28,232 nt of DNA from Bacteroidales bacterium (GCA_023229135.1 JALNZT010000045.1:1-28232), one strand, 5' to 3'; shown: positions 1 through 8,186, counted from the stretch's first letter. Program-made: numbers and translations. The notes: generated by a model not told the origin, from the sequence alone.

Positions 1-515
1 CCCAACGCAAACATGTTTTTTGTTTTGAGCGTTGATTTCATGTCCATATTCAGGTGTTTCACCGCCTCTTTGGTGAGCGAGGTGATGGGAGCTTTAATCA
101 CCTTATATTTTTCTAAAGAACCATCGAGCGTAGGATCAGTTTTGTAGCCGGCCTTTTCCAAACCTTTCTCCACAAAAGCATCAACATCCACAATGATGAT
201 GGCACCAGGTTTTATCCAGCGCATATTTGCCTTTAGCGAAGCGGGGTTCATGGCAATCAGCACGTCAGCCAAATCGCCAAAAGTGTGCACCGTTTTTTGT
301 CCAAAATGTATTTGAAAACCTGAAACGCCCGATACAGTCCCTTGTGGTGCGCGTATCTCTGAAGGATAATCCGGGAAAGTGGCAAAATCATTGCCGGCAA
401 ATGCGGTAGAATCAGAAAATAAAGAGCCGGTTAACTGCATGCCATCACCAGAGTCGCCGGCAAAACGTATCACGACCTGATCTAGTTCAACAACTTTGCT
501 GTTTTTGCTTGTCAT
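1..515 (-). CDS. korA: 2-oxoglutarate:ferredoxin oxidoreductase, alpha subunit (N-terminal part, cut by window edge)
   Basis: Reading leftwards from the ATG at 513-515, the frame stays open for 171 codons to the edge of the window. The protein starts MTSKNSKVVELDQVVIRFAG and carries FAGDSGDGMQLTG at residues 18-30, the hallmark of the fused gamma-alpha subunit of 2-oxoacid:acceptor oxidoreductases. It continues with DVLIAMNPASLKANMRW and GAIIIVDVDAFVEKGL, typical of the gamma (POR_C-like) domain. The family oxidises 2-oxoglutarate to succinyl-CoA and reduces ferredoxin, together with a TPP-binding beta subunit. That subunit would normally follow korA, which here means beyond the left edge. 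The gene points away from the ferredoxin and sucAB. A TAnnTTTG box lies 22 bases upstream. Specificity for 2-oxoglutarate rather than another 2-oxoacid is inferred from the family. Confidence 0.88.
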   Translation of the reverse strand, partial: MTSKNSKVVELDQVVIRFAGDSGDGMQLTGSLFSDSTAFAGNDFATFPDYPSEIRAPQGTVSGVSGFQIHFGQKTVHTFGDLADVLIAMNPASLKANMRWIKPGAIIIVDVDAFVEKGLEKAGYKTDPTLDGSLEKYKVIKAPITSLTKEAVKHLNMDMKSTLKTKNMFAL

Positions 516-537
516 ATCTATGGGTTTAAAATTAGTA

Positions 538-545
538 CAAAGGTA
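538..545 (-). promoter_or_regulatory. Bacteroidota -7 box of korA
   Basis: On the minus strand the sequence is TACCTTTG, matching the Bacteroidota sigma-ABfr -7 consensus TAnnTTTG. It lies 22 bases before the korA ATG. No clear TTTG -33 element is visible at the expected distance. Confidence 0.55.
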
Positions 546-654
546 AAAGTTTTAGCCTAGAACAGCCGTAAATATTAACAAATCGCCCTTTTCTTAAACG
601 GTCGAAATATGTGCATCTTCTTGGATTAAAGATTGTTTATCAGCTGTTTAAACT

Positions 655-1190
655 TTATACCCCTCTCTTTCTTGTAAAATGCTGCACCTTAATTATAATC
701 AGTCTAAATTCTAAATTGGCTTTCTTGGATATTTCCTTCAAAATTAGCAGCTCCATTTTTTGTTTTACTCCTAATATAGGGAGTGTGATTCCTGGTAGGC
801 CTGCTTGGCAAGTTCATGCTGTTGTTGTGCAAGTTTCTTTAATTCTTCAACCATTTTCTCAACTGTTTTTGAAGTGTTTTACCTTTTTCTGTAGGCATAT
901 ATTTTTGTGCTTTATCCTTTACATTATAAATACCTACTGCTATTTTTTATCGCTACATCAAGTGCTTTTAATAAATAATTTTCCCTAAAATATTTACGGT
1001 CTTTTAATCCTACTCTATCCTGAATTTCTTTTCTTATCATTTCACCCTCAAATGATTGTATTAATTTTTTTTACAGATGCTGAAACAGCTTAAAAATCAC
1101 GGGGAGTATCATGTAAGGCAACTTCTGATTCTTCTTCAGCTAAATCCGTGGCATTCGGGAAAGTCATTCGTAAATGAAATGGCTTGTCCG
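655..1190 (-). pseudogene. Decayed remnant of a winged-helix protein (resembles the C-terminus of AAA_4/AlbA-type or Fic-type regulators)
   Basis: No intact gene is visible on either strand between 516 and 1522. On the minus strand, several protein-like pieces sit in different frames, split by stops and frameshifts. In order they are: about 1165-1090 (TFPNATDLAEEESEVALHDT, then a stop), about 1070-930 (IRKEIQDRVGLKDRKYFREN, then YLLKALDVAIK), about 935-855 (IAVGIYNVKDKAQKYMPTEK, then GKTLQKQL), about 865-785 (KMVEELKKLAQQQHELAKQA) and about 785-655 (QKMELLILKEISKKANLEF, then a stop). The second and third pieces match by eye the winged-helix tail of divergent-AAA (AAA_4) or Fic-like proteins, where GLKDRKHFRE..YL and KYRLTEKGK are typical. 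No ATPase, AlbA or Fic core is left. The piece order agrees with one ancestral minus-strand gene; identity is tentative. Confidence 0.5.
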
Positions 1191-1448
1191 TTCTTTAGAG
1201 TGATTTTTTTAAGCATCAGCTATTCTCTACATTTAATAATACTTCCCGATAAATATACTTGCCGCCGATGCGGGTTAGAACGTCTTTTTCTTTAAAGCAT
1301 TTAGGTGTTTTAATACTTGAGATTCATTAATTTTTTTAATCTACTTTTTTCAACTATACCTAAAAAATCAAGCAACCGAAATTAGAAAGACACCCATATA
1401 CCCGATGTCCTAATAACGCCAATTTAGATTTGCTATAAATTAAACGTC

Positions 1449-1483
1449 TTTGGATTTTTCATTAAACAGTATGGTTATCTTTG
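1449..1483 (+). promoter_or_regulatory. Probable promoter of the ferredoxin gene
   Basis: TATCTTTG at 1476-1483 fits TAnnTTTG. TTTG at 1449-1452 could be the -33 element, although the 23-base spacer is slightly longer than the usual 19-21. It lies about 40 bases before the ferredoxin ATG. Confidence 0.6.
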
Positions 1484-1522
1484 CCGAACAAACTCAATGT
1501 TTAATTTTAATATCTATTTGTT

Positions 1523-1690
1523 ATGGCTTACAAAATCAATGATGATTGCACAGCATGCGGCACTTGTATCGATGAATGCCCTGTAGAAGCTATCTCTGAA
1601 GGCGACATTTATGTAATTGACCCGGACGTCTGCACAGACTGCGGAGCTTGCGCTGATGTTTGCCCGGTAGAAGCAATCTTCCCCGAATAA
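1523..1690 (+). CDS. 2[4Fe-4S] ferredoxin, 55 aa
   Basis: The ATG at 1523 opens a 55-residue protein beginning MAYKINDDCTACGTCIDECP. It has two C-x2-C-x2-C-x3-C-P cluster motifs: cysteines at 9, 12, 15 and 19, and at 37, 40, 43 and 47. Each is followed by VEAI, as in clostridial-type bacterial ferredoxins, and the length is usual for them. It is a small soluble low-potential electron carrier. The gene is monocistronic, with a promoter upstream and an intrinsic terminator 86 bases after the stop. Lying between korA and sucA, it is a reasonable electron acceptor for the KorAB enzyme, but that partnership is inferred only from position. The protein is short enough to be missed by length-filtered gene finders. 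Confidence 0.95.
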   Translation: MAYKINDDCTACGTCIDECPVEAISEGDIYVIDPDVCTDCGACADVCPVEAIFPE

Positions 1691-1775
1691 AATCATCTCT
1701 AAGAATGGAATTGTATTTTACAAAAAAGAATCCATTCAATTGAATCCAAAACAGGGTTCAACTGTTAAAAAAATC

Positions 1776-1801
1776 AAAGCCTGTGTATGCAGGCTTTTTT
1801 T
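1776..1801 (+). terminator. Intrinsic terminator after the ferredoxin gene
   Basis: An 8-bp perfect stem (AAAGCCTG / CAGGCTTT) with a 6-base loop is followed by a run of T up to 1801. It separates the ferredoxin transcript from the sucA promoter just downstream. Confidence 0.88.
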
Positions 1802-1847
1802 ATAGGCAGTTGCAGCCTTTAGTTAGAATCAATCTTAATAAAATAAC

Positions 1848-1855
1848 TAACTTTG
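1848..1855 (+). promoter_or_regulatory. -7 box of the sucA-sucB-nadB operon
   Basis: TAACTTTG matches TAnnTTTG and lies 25 bases before the sucA ATG. TTAG at 1823-1826 is a weak -33 candidate with a 21-base spacer. It stands right after the ferredoxin terminator, so the operon should have its own start. Confidence 0.65.
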
Positions 1856-1880
1856 CCCGTATTATTTAAGCAACATATTC

Positions 1881-4739
1881 ATGGATAATTATGCTTTTTT
1901 GAATGCCAGCGACCCAGCTGTTATTGATGGGCTTTATCAGCAGTTTAAGGAGGATCCTTCACAGTTGGATCCCCAATTGAAGCGCTTTTTTGAAGGCTTT
2001 GATTTTGCTTCAAAAACCTACGGCAGCCAAAGCTCTGGCTCACAAGTTGTTACTAACAAAGAGTTTAAGGTGTTAGGCCTTATTGACGATTACCGCAAAC
2101 GCGGCCATCTGTTTACGGCAACAAACCCCGTTAGAAAGCGCAGAACGTACACGCCATCGCTTGATATCGAGAATTTTGGACTTACCAAAGAAGACCTCGA
2201 TACTAAATTTGAGGCCGGACAGGAGGTAGGTATTGGTACGGCTACTTTGCGCGAAATCATTGACATGCTTGAGCAAACCTATTGTAAATCAATAGGTGTT
2301 GAGTATGTTTATATCCGCGATACAGAAATTGTAAAATGGCTGCGTGCCAAGATGGAAACAGTTAGAAACACCCCAAATTACACCGTTTCTGACAAAAAAC
2401 ATATCCTTCAAAAGCTAAACCGCGCAGTAAATTTTGAAGGCTTTTTGCATAAAAAATTCCCGGGTCAGAAAAGATTTTCGCTCGAAGGTGCCGAATCCGT
2501 GATTCCAGCATTGGAGGCCATCATGGAAAAAGGTGCCGAGTTGGGCGTTAAAGAATTTGTGATTGGCATGGCCCATCGCGGAAGGCTAAATGTTTTGGCC
2601 AATGTGATGCGTAAGCCTTATGGTGATATTTTTAGCGAATTTGAAGGCAATATCTATGATGATGAAACATTGCTGGGCGATGTTAAATATCACATGGGTT
2701 ATACGACCGAAAGAAAAACGACAAATAGTAAGTTTGTTAAGCTTACCTTAGCACCTAATCCTTCACATCTTGAAGCCGTTGACCCTGTAGTTCAAGGCAT
2801 TGCACGTGCTAAAATCGATCTTGTCTATAAGGGAGATTACAGCAAGGTTACACCTATTCTGATACATGGCGACGCTTCGGTTTCAGGACAAGGCATTATT
2901 TACGAAATAGCTCAGATGTCGGAACTCAGTGGCTATCGTACCGGCGGAACCGTGCATTTGGTCATCAACAACCAGATCGGTTTTACCACAGATTACCTGG
3001 ACGGCCGTTCTAGCATCTATTCGACTGACGTAGCTAAGGTTACACAATCTCCTGTTTTTCATGTAAATGGCGACGACCCGGAAGCAGTCGTTTACGCTAT
3101 TCAGCTTGCCATGGAATTCCGCGAAAGATATCAGAAAGATATTTATATCGACCTGCTTTGCTACCGCAAATATGGTCATAACGAAGGTGATGAGCCGCGT
3201 TTTACACAACCTATTCTTTATAAAGCCATCGAGAAACACCCTAATCCTAAACAGGTTTATGAAAAAAAATTATTGAAAGAAGGTACTGTCGATGCTGCTT
3301 TGATTGAGCAAATGGAAAGCCACAACCTGCTACGCTTAGAAGAAAGCTTAACAGGTTCAAAAAACCGGGAGAAATCATTTATAAAAAACTTCCTGCAAGA
3401 TACCTGGAAACACATCGAGAGAGCAAAGACAGAAGATTTTGAGGAAAGCCCGGTAACTGGTATTTCGAACCAGCAACTGTTAAAAATAGCTAAAAAAATT
3501 ACCACTCTACCTGAGAACAAACAGTTTTTTAGAAAAACGATACGGCTTCAAAAACAAAGACAAGAAATGGTTTTTGAAACCAAACAGCTGGACTGGGCTA
3601 TGGCTGAGCTACTTGCTTATGGCAGCTTAGTTGACGAAAAATATCCTGTGAGGCTGAGCGGTCAAGATGTTCAGCGCGGCACTTTCTCGCACCGACATGC
3701 AGTGTTAAGGGTTGAGGATTCTGAAGAAAAATATGTTCCACTAAATGGCATTGACGAAAATCAGGCCAGGTTTGATGTCTATAATTCCTTGCTTTCAGAG
3801 TATGGTGTTTTGGGCTTTGAATATGGTTATGCGCTGGCTTCTCCCGAGACGCTGACGATATGGGAGGCGCAGTTTGGCGATTTCAACAATGGCGCACAGA
3901 TTATTTTCGATCAGTTTTTGAGTAGTGCCGAAGACAAATGGAATGTGATGAACGACCTGGTGGTGCTTCTGCCTCATGGTTACGAAGGCCAAGGACCCGA
4001 GCACAGTTCGGCACGTATCGAGCGTTTTTTAAGCCTTTGTGCCGAAAATAATATGCAGGTGGCCAATTGCAGCACGCCGGCCAACTTCTTCCATATTCTG
4101 CGGAGACAATTAAAAAGAAAGTTCAGAAAGCCACTTGTGATCTTCACACCAAAAAGCCTGCTGCGGCACCCGCTTTGCGTTTCATCGATTGAAGATTTTG
4201 GACCGGAAACACGCTTCCAGGAGCTTATTGATGATCATTTGGCAGATCCCGAACACATAGAAAAAGTGATTTTCTGCACTGGTAAGATTTATTACGATCT
4301 GCTCGAAGCTAAAGAAGAACGCAAGATCAACACCATCGCAATTGTGCGCATAGAACAGCTTTATCCGCTGCCACGCAAAAAAATGTTGGCGATAATTGAG
4401 CGCTATCAAAAAGCAAAAACGCATATATGGGTACAGGAAGAACCGATGAATATGGGCTCGTGGAAATATATTCACCATGAACTTAAAGATTTGTCAATCA
4501 AACTTATAGCCCGTCCCGCCAGTGGCAGCCCGGCAACAGGTTCACCAAAATTCCATGTGATACGTCAACAGAAAATTATCGACAAAGCCATGGAGGCCTG
4601 CGAATGTCCCTATGTAAACGAAGAATGTGGCATGCTGTGTATTGGTAACAGATGGCGCTCTTTCGAGAGAGAACTAAAAGAACTTCACGTAGACAAACTC
4701 GACAGCAAATACCACAACGCAATAAAAAAATTAGAATAA
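1881..4739 (+). CDS. sucA: 2-oxoglutarate dehydrogenase E1 component
   Basis: A 952-residue thiamine-diphosphate enzyme that decarboxylates 2-oxoglutarate and passes the succinyl group to the lipoyl arm of E2 in the TCA cycle. Residues 1-45 have the usual N-terminal E2-binding helix region (NASDPAVIDGLYQQFKEDP). Active-site motifs are clear: GMAHRGRLNVLANV from 229, the TPP/Mg motif GDASVSGQG (330-338) with NNQIGFTT (363-370), RKYGHNEGDEPRFTQP (429-444), and in the transketolase half HGYEGQGPEHSSARIERFL and STPANFFHILRRQ. Length is near that of the E. coli enzyme (933 aa). The oddity is the C-terminus. After ATGSPKFHVIRQQKIIDKA, where the family normally finishes within a few residues, there are about 50 more residues with cysteines at 907, 909, 916 and 920 and a charged helix. 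First gene of the operon, 14 bases before sucB. Confidence 0.97.
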   Translation: MDNYAFLNASDPAVIDGLYQQFKEDPSQLDPQLKRFFEGFDFASKTYGSQSSGSQVVTNKEFKVLGLIDDYRKRGHLFTATNPVRKRRTYTPSLDIENFGLTKEDLDTKFEAGQEVGIGTATLREIIDMLEQTYCKSIGVEYVYIRDTEIVKWLRAKMETVRNTPNYTVSDKKHILQKLNRAVNFEGFLHKKFPGQKRFSLEGAESVIPALEAIMEKGAELGVKEFVIGMAHRGRLNVLANVMRKPYGDIFSEFEGNIYDDETLLGDVKYHMGYTTERKTTNSKFVKLTLAPNPSHLEAVDPVVQGIARAKIDLVYKGDYSKVTPILIHGDASVSGQGIIYEIAQMSELSGYRTGGTVHLVINNQIGFTTDYLDGRSSIYSTDVAKVTQSPVFHVNGDDPEAVVYAIQLAMEFRERYQKDIYIDLLCYRKYGHNEGDEPRFTQPILYKAIEKHPNPKQVYEKKLLKEGTVDAALIEQMESHNLLRLEESLTGSKNREKSFIKNFLQDTWKHIERAKTEDFEESPVTGISNQQLLKIAKKITTLPENKQFFRKTIRLQKQRQEMVFETKQLDWAMAELLAYGSLVDEKYPVRLSGQDVQRGTFSHRHAVLRVEDSEEKYVPLNGIDENQARFDVYNSLLSEYGVLGFEYGYALASPETLTIWEAQFGDFNNGAQIIFDQFLSSAEDKWNVMNDLVVLLPHGYEGQGPEHSSARIERFLSLCAENNMQVANCSTPANFFHILRRQLKRKFRKPLVIFTPKSLLRHPLCVSSIEDFGPETRFQELIDDHLADPEHIEKVIFCTGKIYYDLLEAKEERKINTIAIVRIEQLYPLPRKKMLAIIERYQKAKTHIWVQEEPMNMGSWKYIHHELKDLSIKLIARPASGSPATGSPKFHVIRQQKIIDKAMEACECPYVNEECGMLCIGNRWRSFERELKELHVDKLDSKYHNAIKKLE

Positions 4740-4753
4740 TAAACCCTATTATT

Positions 4754-6070
4754 ATGGCTACCGAAATAAAAGCACCCAGCCCGGGCGAATCAATTAACGA
4801 AGTACAACTGGCCAATTGGCTGGTAGAAGACGGCTCTTATGTAGATAAAGATCAGGAAATTGCAGAGATTGATTCTGACAAGGCTACCCTGAGCATTCCA
4901 GCAACGGAAGCGGGAATTATTCATTTTAAAGCTGCTGAAGGTGATACCATCGAAGTAGGAGCTGTGATTGCCATTATTGAAGCAGCAGAAGCTCCGGCAG
5001 GCCAAAAGGACAGCAAGCCAAAAGTTTCTGAAGAAAAATCAGCAGAAAAAAGCCCGGAAAAGGAAGAGAAGCCTGCTGAAGAGGTAAAAAAAGAAACAGA
5101 AAAACCAGCATCAAAAGAGGCTCCTACTCAAAACGAACCAGCCAATAACGATGGGCTTTTAAAGCTTTCGCCATTGGCACGAAAAATAATGCAGGCCGAG
5201 CAAATAGACGAAAAAGACCTGCTTAATTTCTTCAAACAGTTTCGGGTGGAAGCCAAAGATGTTAACTTTTTCAAGGAACATAAAAACGAGCTGAAAAGCC
5301 AGCCTACAGCAAAAGTTGAGGCAAGCTCCTGGGGCGGTTCGCGTGAGCATGACAAGAAGAAAATGAGCATGCTACGCAAAAAATTAGCGCAGCGTTTGGT
5401 GGCGGTAAAAAGCGAAACAGCCATGCTCACCACTTTTAACGAAGTCAATATGACGCCCATCATGGAGATTCGTAAAAAATACAAGGAGATTTTCAAGAAA
5501 GAACATGACGTTAGCTTAGGCTTTATGTCGTTTTTCACGAAAGCTGTTACCGAAGCTTTGCAGCAATTTCCACAGGTGAACGCGCAAATTGATGGCGATG
5601 ATATCGTGTCATACAACTATGCCGACATCAGTATCGCGGTTTCCGGCCCCAAAGGATTGGTGGTTCCTGTTATCAGAAATGCTGAAACCCTGAGCCTGGC
5701 CGAAATTGAAAAAGAAGTCAAAAGACTGGCTACCAAAGCCCGCGACAATAAACTTAGCTTAGACGAAATGACGGGTGGTACTTTTACGATTACCAACGGT
5801 GGCGTATTTGGCTCGATGCTTTCTACACCTATTATCAACCCACCACAATCAGCAATACTCGGCATGCACAATATCGTAGAACGCCCAATTGCGGTGAATG
5901 GAAAAGTAGAAATTCATCCGATAATGTATATCGCACTCAGCTATGATCACCGCATTATTGACGGACGGGAATCCGTTGGGTTTTTAGTGAAAGTAAAAGA
6001 AATGCTGGAAGATCCTACACGTATGCTGTTCGGTGCAAAAGAGCCGATAGAAGTGTTGTTAGGCTTATAA
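4754..6070 (+). CDS. sucB: 2-oxoglutarate dehydrogenase E2, dihydrolipoyllysine-residue succinyltransferase
   Basis: A 438-residue acyltransferase that forms succinyl-CoA. The ATG at 4754 is preferred because the lipoyl domain starts at once (MATEIKAPSPGESINEVQLA); the longer frame from 4652 lies inside sucA. Lipoyl domain 1-78 carries Lys43 in DSDKATL. Residues 79-132 are a flexible linker rich in Ala, Pro, Lys and Glu. Residues 138-172 should be the peripheral subunit-binding domain. Its first helix is present (SPLARKIMQAEQID), but the usual G-T/S-G-x-x-G-R loop is replaced by LLNFFKQFRVEAKDV. The catalytic domain follows, with the active-site His399 and Asp403 in DHRIIDG near the end. The single lipoyl domain and partnership with SucA support a succinyltransferase. 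No E3 (lpd) gene lies in the window. Confidence 0.95.
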   Translation: MATEIKAPSPGESINEVQLANWLVEDGSYVDKDQEIAEIDSDKATLSIPATEAGIIHFKAAEGDTIEVGAVIAIIEAAEAPAGQKDSKPKVSEEKSAEKSPEKEEKPAEEVKKETEKPASKEAPTQNEPANNDGLLKLSPLARKIMQAEQIDEKDLLNFFKQFRVEAKDVNFFKEHKNELKSQPTAKVEASSWGGSREHDKKKMSMLRKKLAQRLVAVKSETAMLTTFNEVNMTPIMEIRKKYKEIFKKEHDVSLGFMSFFTKAVTEALQQFPQVNAQIDGDDIVSYNYADISIAVSGPKGLVVPVIRNAETLSLAEIEKEVKRLATKARDNKLSLDEMTGGTFTITNGGVFGSMLSTPIINPPQSAILGMHNIVERPIAVNGKVEIHPIMYIALSYDHRIIDGRESVGFLVKVKEMLEDPTRMLFGAKEPIEVLLGL

Positions 6071-6075
6071 TTATT

Positions 6076-7641
6076 ATGAGAAAGAAAGTTGATTTTCTGG
6101 TTTTAGGTTCTGGGATTGCGGGTTTGAGTTATGCCTTAAAGGTGGCCGAACTGGGAAAAGTGCTGATTGTTACAAAAGATGAAGCCAGCTACACCGCTAC
6201 CTGGTATGCCCAGGGCGGAATTGCTGCCGTGATGTATAATCCGGATTCTTACGAAAAACATATTCAAGATACCCTGAATGCCGGCAGCTACCTGAACGAC
6301 GAAAAAATCGTTAGAATCACGATAACAGAATCGACAGAGCGCGTAAAAGAACTGATCGAATGGGGAACTCATTTTGATATGCTCTCCAAGGATAAATATG
6401 ACCTGGCGCGTGAAGGCGGACATTCTGAGAAACGGGTGCTGCATTTTCAGGATAAAACCGGTGCCGAAATTCAACGCGCACTTATCGCCAAAGTAAGGCA
6501 ACATCCGAATATCGAGCTGCTCGAAAATTATTTTGCCATTGATTTGATTACCCAGCACCACTTGGGGCGCATTGTTCGCCGTGCACATAACGATATCCAG
6601 TGCTTTGGTGCTTACATCCTGAACCAGGAAAATGGGAAAATATCGACTATCCTGGCCAAAACCACTATGATTTCTACTGGTGGCGCCGGCAATGTGTATC
6701 AAACAACTACCAATCCAAAAATCGCTACCGGCGATGGTATTGCCATGTTTTACAGGGCAAAAGGTGTGGTTGACAATATGGAATTTATACAGTTTCATCC
6801 TACCTCTCTGTTTAATCCCGGAGAGAGTCCTTCGTTTTTGATTACCGAAGCATTGCGTGGTGCAGGCGGCATCCTTAAAGATATTTCGGGCCAAGAATTT
6901 ATGCAGAAATATGACAAACGCGAATCGTTAGCTCCAAGAGATATCGTGGCACGCGCCATCGATAACGAGATGAAACTGTCGGGCAGCGACCATGTTTTCC
7001 TCGATGCCAGAAATATTCCGGAGAATGAGATTATACATCATTTCCCTAATATTTACGCTAAATGCCTGAGTATCGGTATTGACCTTACAAAAGACATGAT
7101 TCCTGTGGTTCCGGCGGCGCATTATATCTGCGGAGGCATAAAAACCGACGAGAACGGCGCAACAAGCATTGCAAACCTGTACGCCTCAGGTGAAGTGAGT
7201 TCTACCGGACTTCATGGTGCTAACAGATTGGCATCCAATTCGTTGCTTGAATCCATCGTGTTTTCTCACCGGGCAAGTTTGCATGCCGGCAACTTAGCCT
7301 CTACAACGGAAATTCAAGATACCATACCCGATTGGGACGCGGAAGGAACGGTGCTGAACGAAGAGATGATCTTGATTACCCAATCGCGTAAAGAATTGCA
7401 GTCGATAATGAGTAATTACGTGGGCATTGTGCGCTCGGAGTTGCGCTTGAACCGCGCCATAGACCGCCTTAATCTGCTGCATAAAGAAACTGAAGAGCTG
7501 TATGAGAGATCCGTACTCACTGCGCCTATTTGTGAACTTAGAAATATGATCAACGTAGCTTATCTGATCACAAAGTTTGCTTCGCAACGCAAGCAAAGTA
7601 TCGGATTGCATTATATGGTTGATTACTCAAAAAACGAATAA
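6076..7641 (+). CDS. nadB: L-aspartate oxidase
   Basis: A 521-residue flavoprotein that oxidises L-aspartate to iminoaspartate, the first step of de novo NAD synthesis. It has the FAD-binding GSGIAG at residues 11-16, ATWYAQGGIAAV, the active-site QFHPTSLF, EALRGAGGILKD, LAPRDIVARAID, HYICGGIKTD, and YASGEVSSTGLHGANRLASN, all typical of NadB. Helix-rich C-terminal part with RSELRLNRAID. NadB rather than succinate or fumarate reductase flavoprotein is supported by the length and the C-terminus. It starts 5 bases after the sucB stop and ends 2 bases before the next ATG, so it is co-transcribed. The usual partners nadA and nadC are not in the window. Family members can use O2 or fumarate as acceptor; which one applies here cannot be read from the sequence. 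Confidence 0.96.
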   Translation: MRKKVDFLVLGSGIAGLSYALKVAELGKVLIVTKDEASYTATWYAQGGIAAVMYNPDSYEKHIQDTLNAGSYLNDEKIVRITITESTERVKELIEWGTHFDMLSKDKYDLAREGGHSEKRVLHFQDKTGAEIQRALIAKVRQHPNIELLENYFAIDLITQHHLGRIVRRAHNDIQCFGAYILNQENGKISTILAKTTMISTGGAGNVYQTTTNPKIATGDGIAMFYRAKGVVDNMEFIQFHPTSLFNPGESPSFLITEALRGAGGILKDISGQEFMQKYDKRESLAPRDIVARAIDNEMKLSGSDHVFLDARNIPENEIIHHFPNIYAKCLSIGIDLTKDMIPVVPAAHYICGGIKTDENGATSIANLYASGEVSSTGLHGANRLASNSLLESIVFSHRASLHAGNLASTTEIQDTIPDWDAEGTVLNEEMILITQSRKELQSIMSNYVGIVRSELRLNRAIDRLNLLHKETEELYERSVLTAPICELRNMINVAYLITKFASQRKQSIGLHYMVDYSKNE

Positions 7642-7643
7642 AG

Positions 7644-8186
7644 ATGGCACTTATCAGACCAGTTAAAGGAATAAATCCAAAATTTGGAAATAACTGCTTT
7701 TTTGCGGAAAACGCAACAATAGTGGGCGATGTAGAAATGGGCAATAACTGCAGCATTTGGTTTAATGCCGTGGTGCGCGGCGATGTTCATTACATCAAAA
7801 TCGGGAACAATGTCAACATCCAAGATGGCGCAGTAATTCATTGCACCTATCAAAAAGCACCCGTAAATATTGGCAATAATGTTTCTATCGCGCACAACGC
7901 TATCGTTCATGGATGCACTATTGAGGACAATGTACTGGTTGGCATGGGCGCGATTATTATGGATGGCGCGGTGGTAGAATCCAACTCAATAATTGCTGCC
8001 GGAGCGCTTGTAGGCAAAGGCGTTCGGGTGGAATCGGGAAGTGTGTATGCAGGCGTCCCGGCCAAAAAATTAAAGTCGATAGACCAAAAACTCCTTGAAG
8101 GCGAAGTACACCGCATCGCTAAATCCTACACCATGTATGCCAGCTGGCACGATGAGTCGATTGTTCCGGTGGAAGACCTGGATTAA
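7644..8186 (+). CDS. Gamma-class carbonic anhydrase-like hexapeptide-repeat protein (YrdA family)
   Basis: A 180-residue left-handed beta-helix protein of hexapeptide repeats (AENATIVGDVEMGNNCSIWF and so on). The three zinc-ligand histidines of the gamma-carbonic anhydrase fold are present as His66 (AVIHCT), His84 (SIAHNA) and His89 (IVHGCT), and WFNAVVRGDVHYIKIG is the family signature. It is a cytoplasmic trimer in characterised relatives. Many YrdA/PaaY-type members keep the metal site but show weak or no carbonic anhydrase activity, so the reaction is uncertain. It is the last gene of the sucAB-nadB operon, with only two bases between nadB and its ATG. A link with CO2 released by the 2-oxoglutarate dehydrogenase would be attractive but is only inferred from position. 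Confidence 0.92.
   Translation: MALIRPVKGINPKFGNNCFFAENATIVGDVEMGNNCSIWFNAVVRGDVHYIKIGNNVNIQDGAVIHCTYQKAPVNIGNNVSIAHNAIVHGCTIEDNVLVGMGAIIMDGAVVESNSIIAAGALVGKGVRVESGSVYAGVPAKKLKSIDQKLLEGEVHRIAKSYTMYASWHDESIVPVEDLD

Noticed and set aside
611..988. Open frame of 125 codons on the plus strand
   Set aside because: AT-rich, hydrophobic and low in complexity, with no signal or motif; it lies opposite the minus-strand winged-helix remnant.
1077..1295. Open frame of 72 codons on the plus strand
   Set aside because: No motif or start signal, and it overlaps the minus-strand pseudogene fragments.
1730..1745. 12-base palindrome ATTCAATTGAAT after the ferredoxin gene as an operator
   Set aside because: It lies downstream of the gene, just ahead of the terminator, and AT-rich palindromes of this size are expected by chance.
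4652..4753. Longer start for sucB
   Set aside because: This stretch is the end of sucA in another frame; the lipoyl domain begins exactly at the ATG at 4754.
5128..5616. 162-codon antisense frame opposite sucB
   Set aside because: Shadow of the sucB linker and catalytic domain; no promoter or motif.
6136..6894. 252-codon antisense frame opposite nadB
   Set aside because: nadB is unmistakable on the plus strand; the antisense product is cysteine- and histidine-rich without any family pattern.
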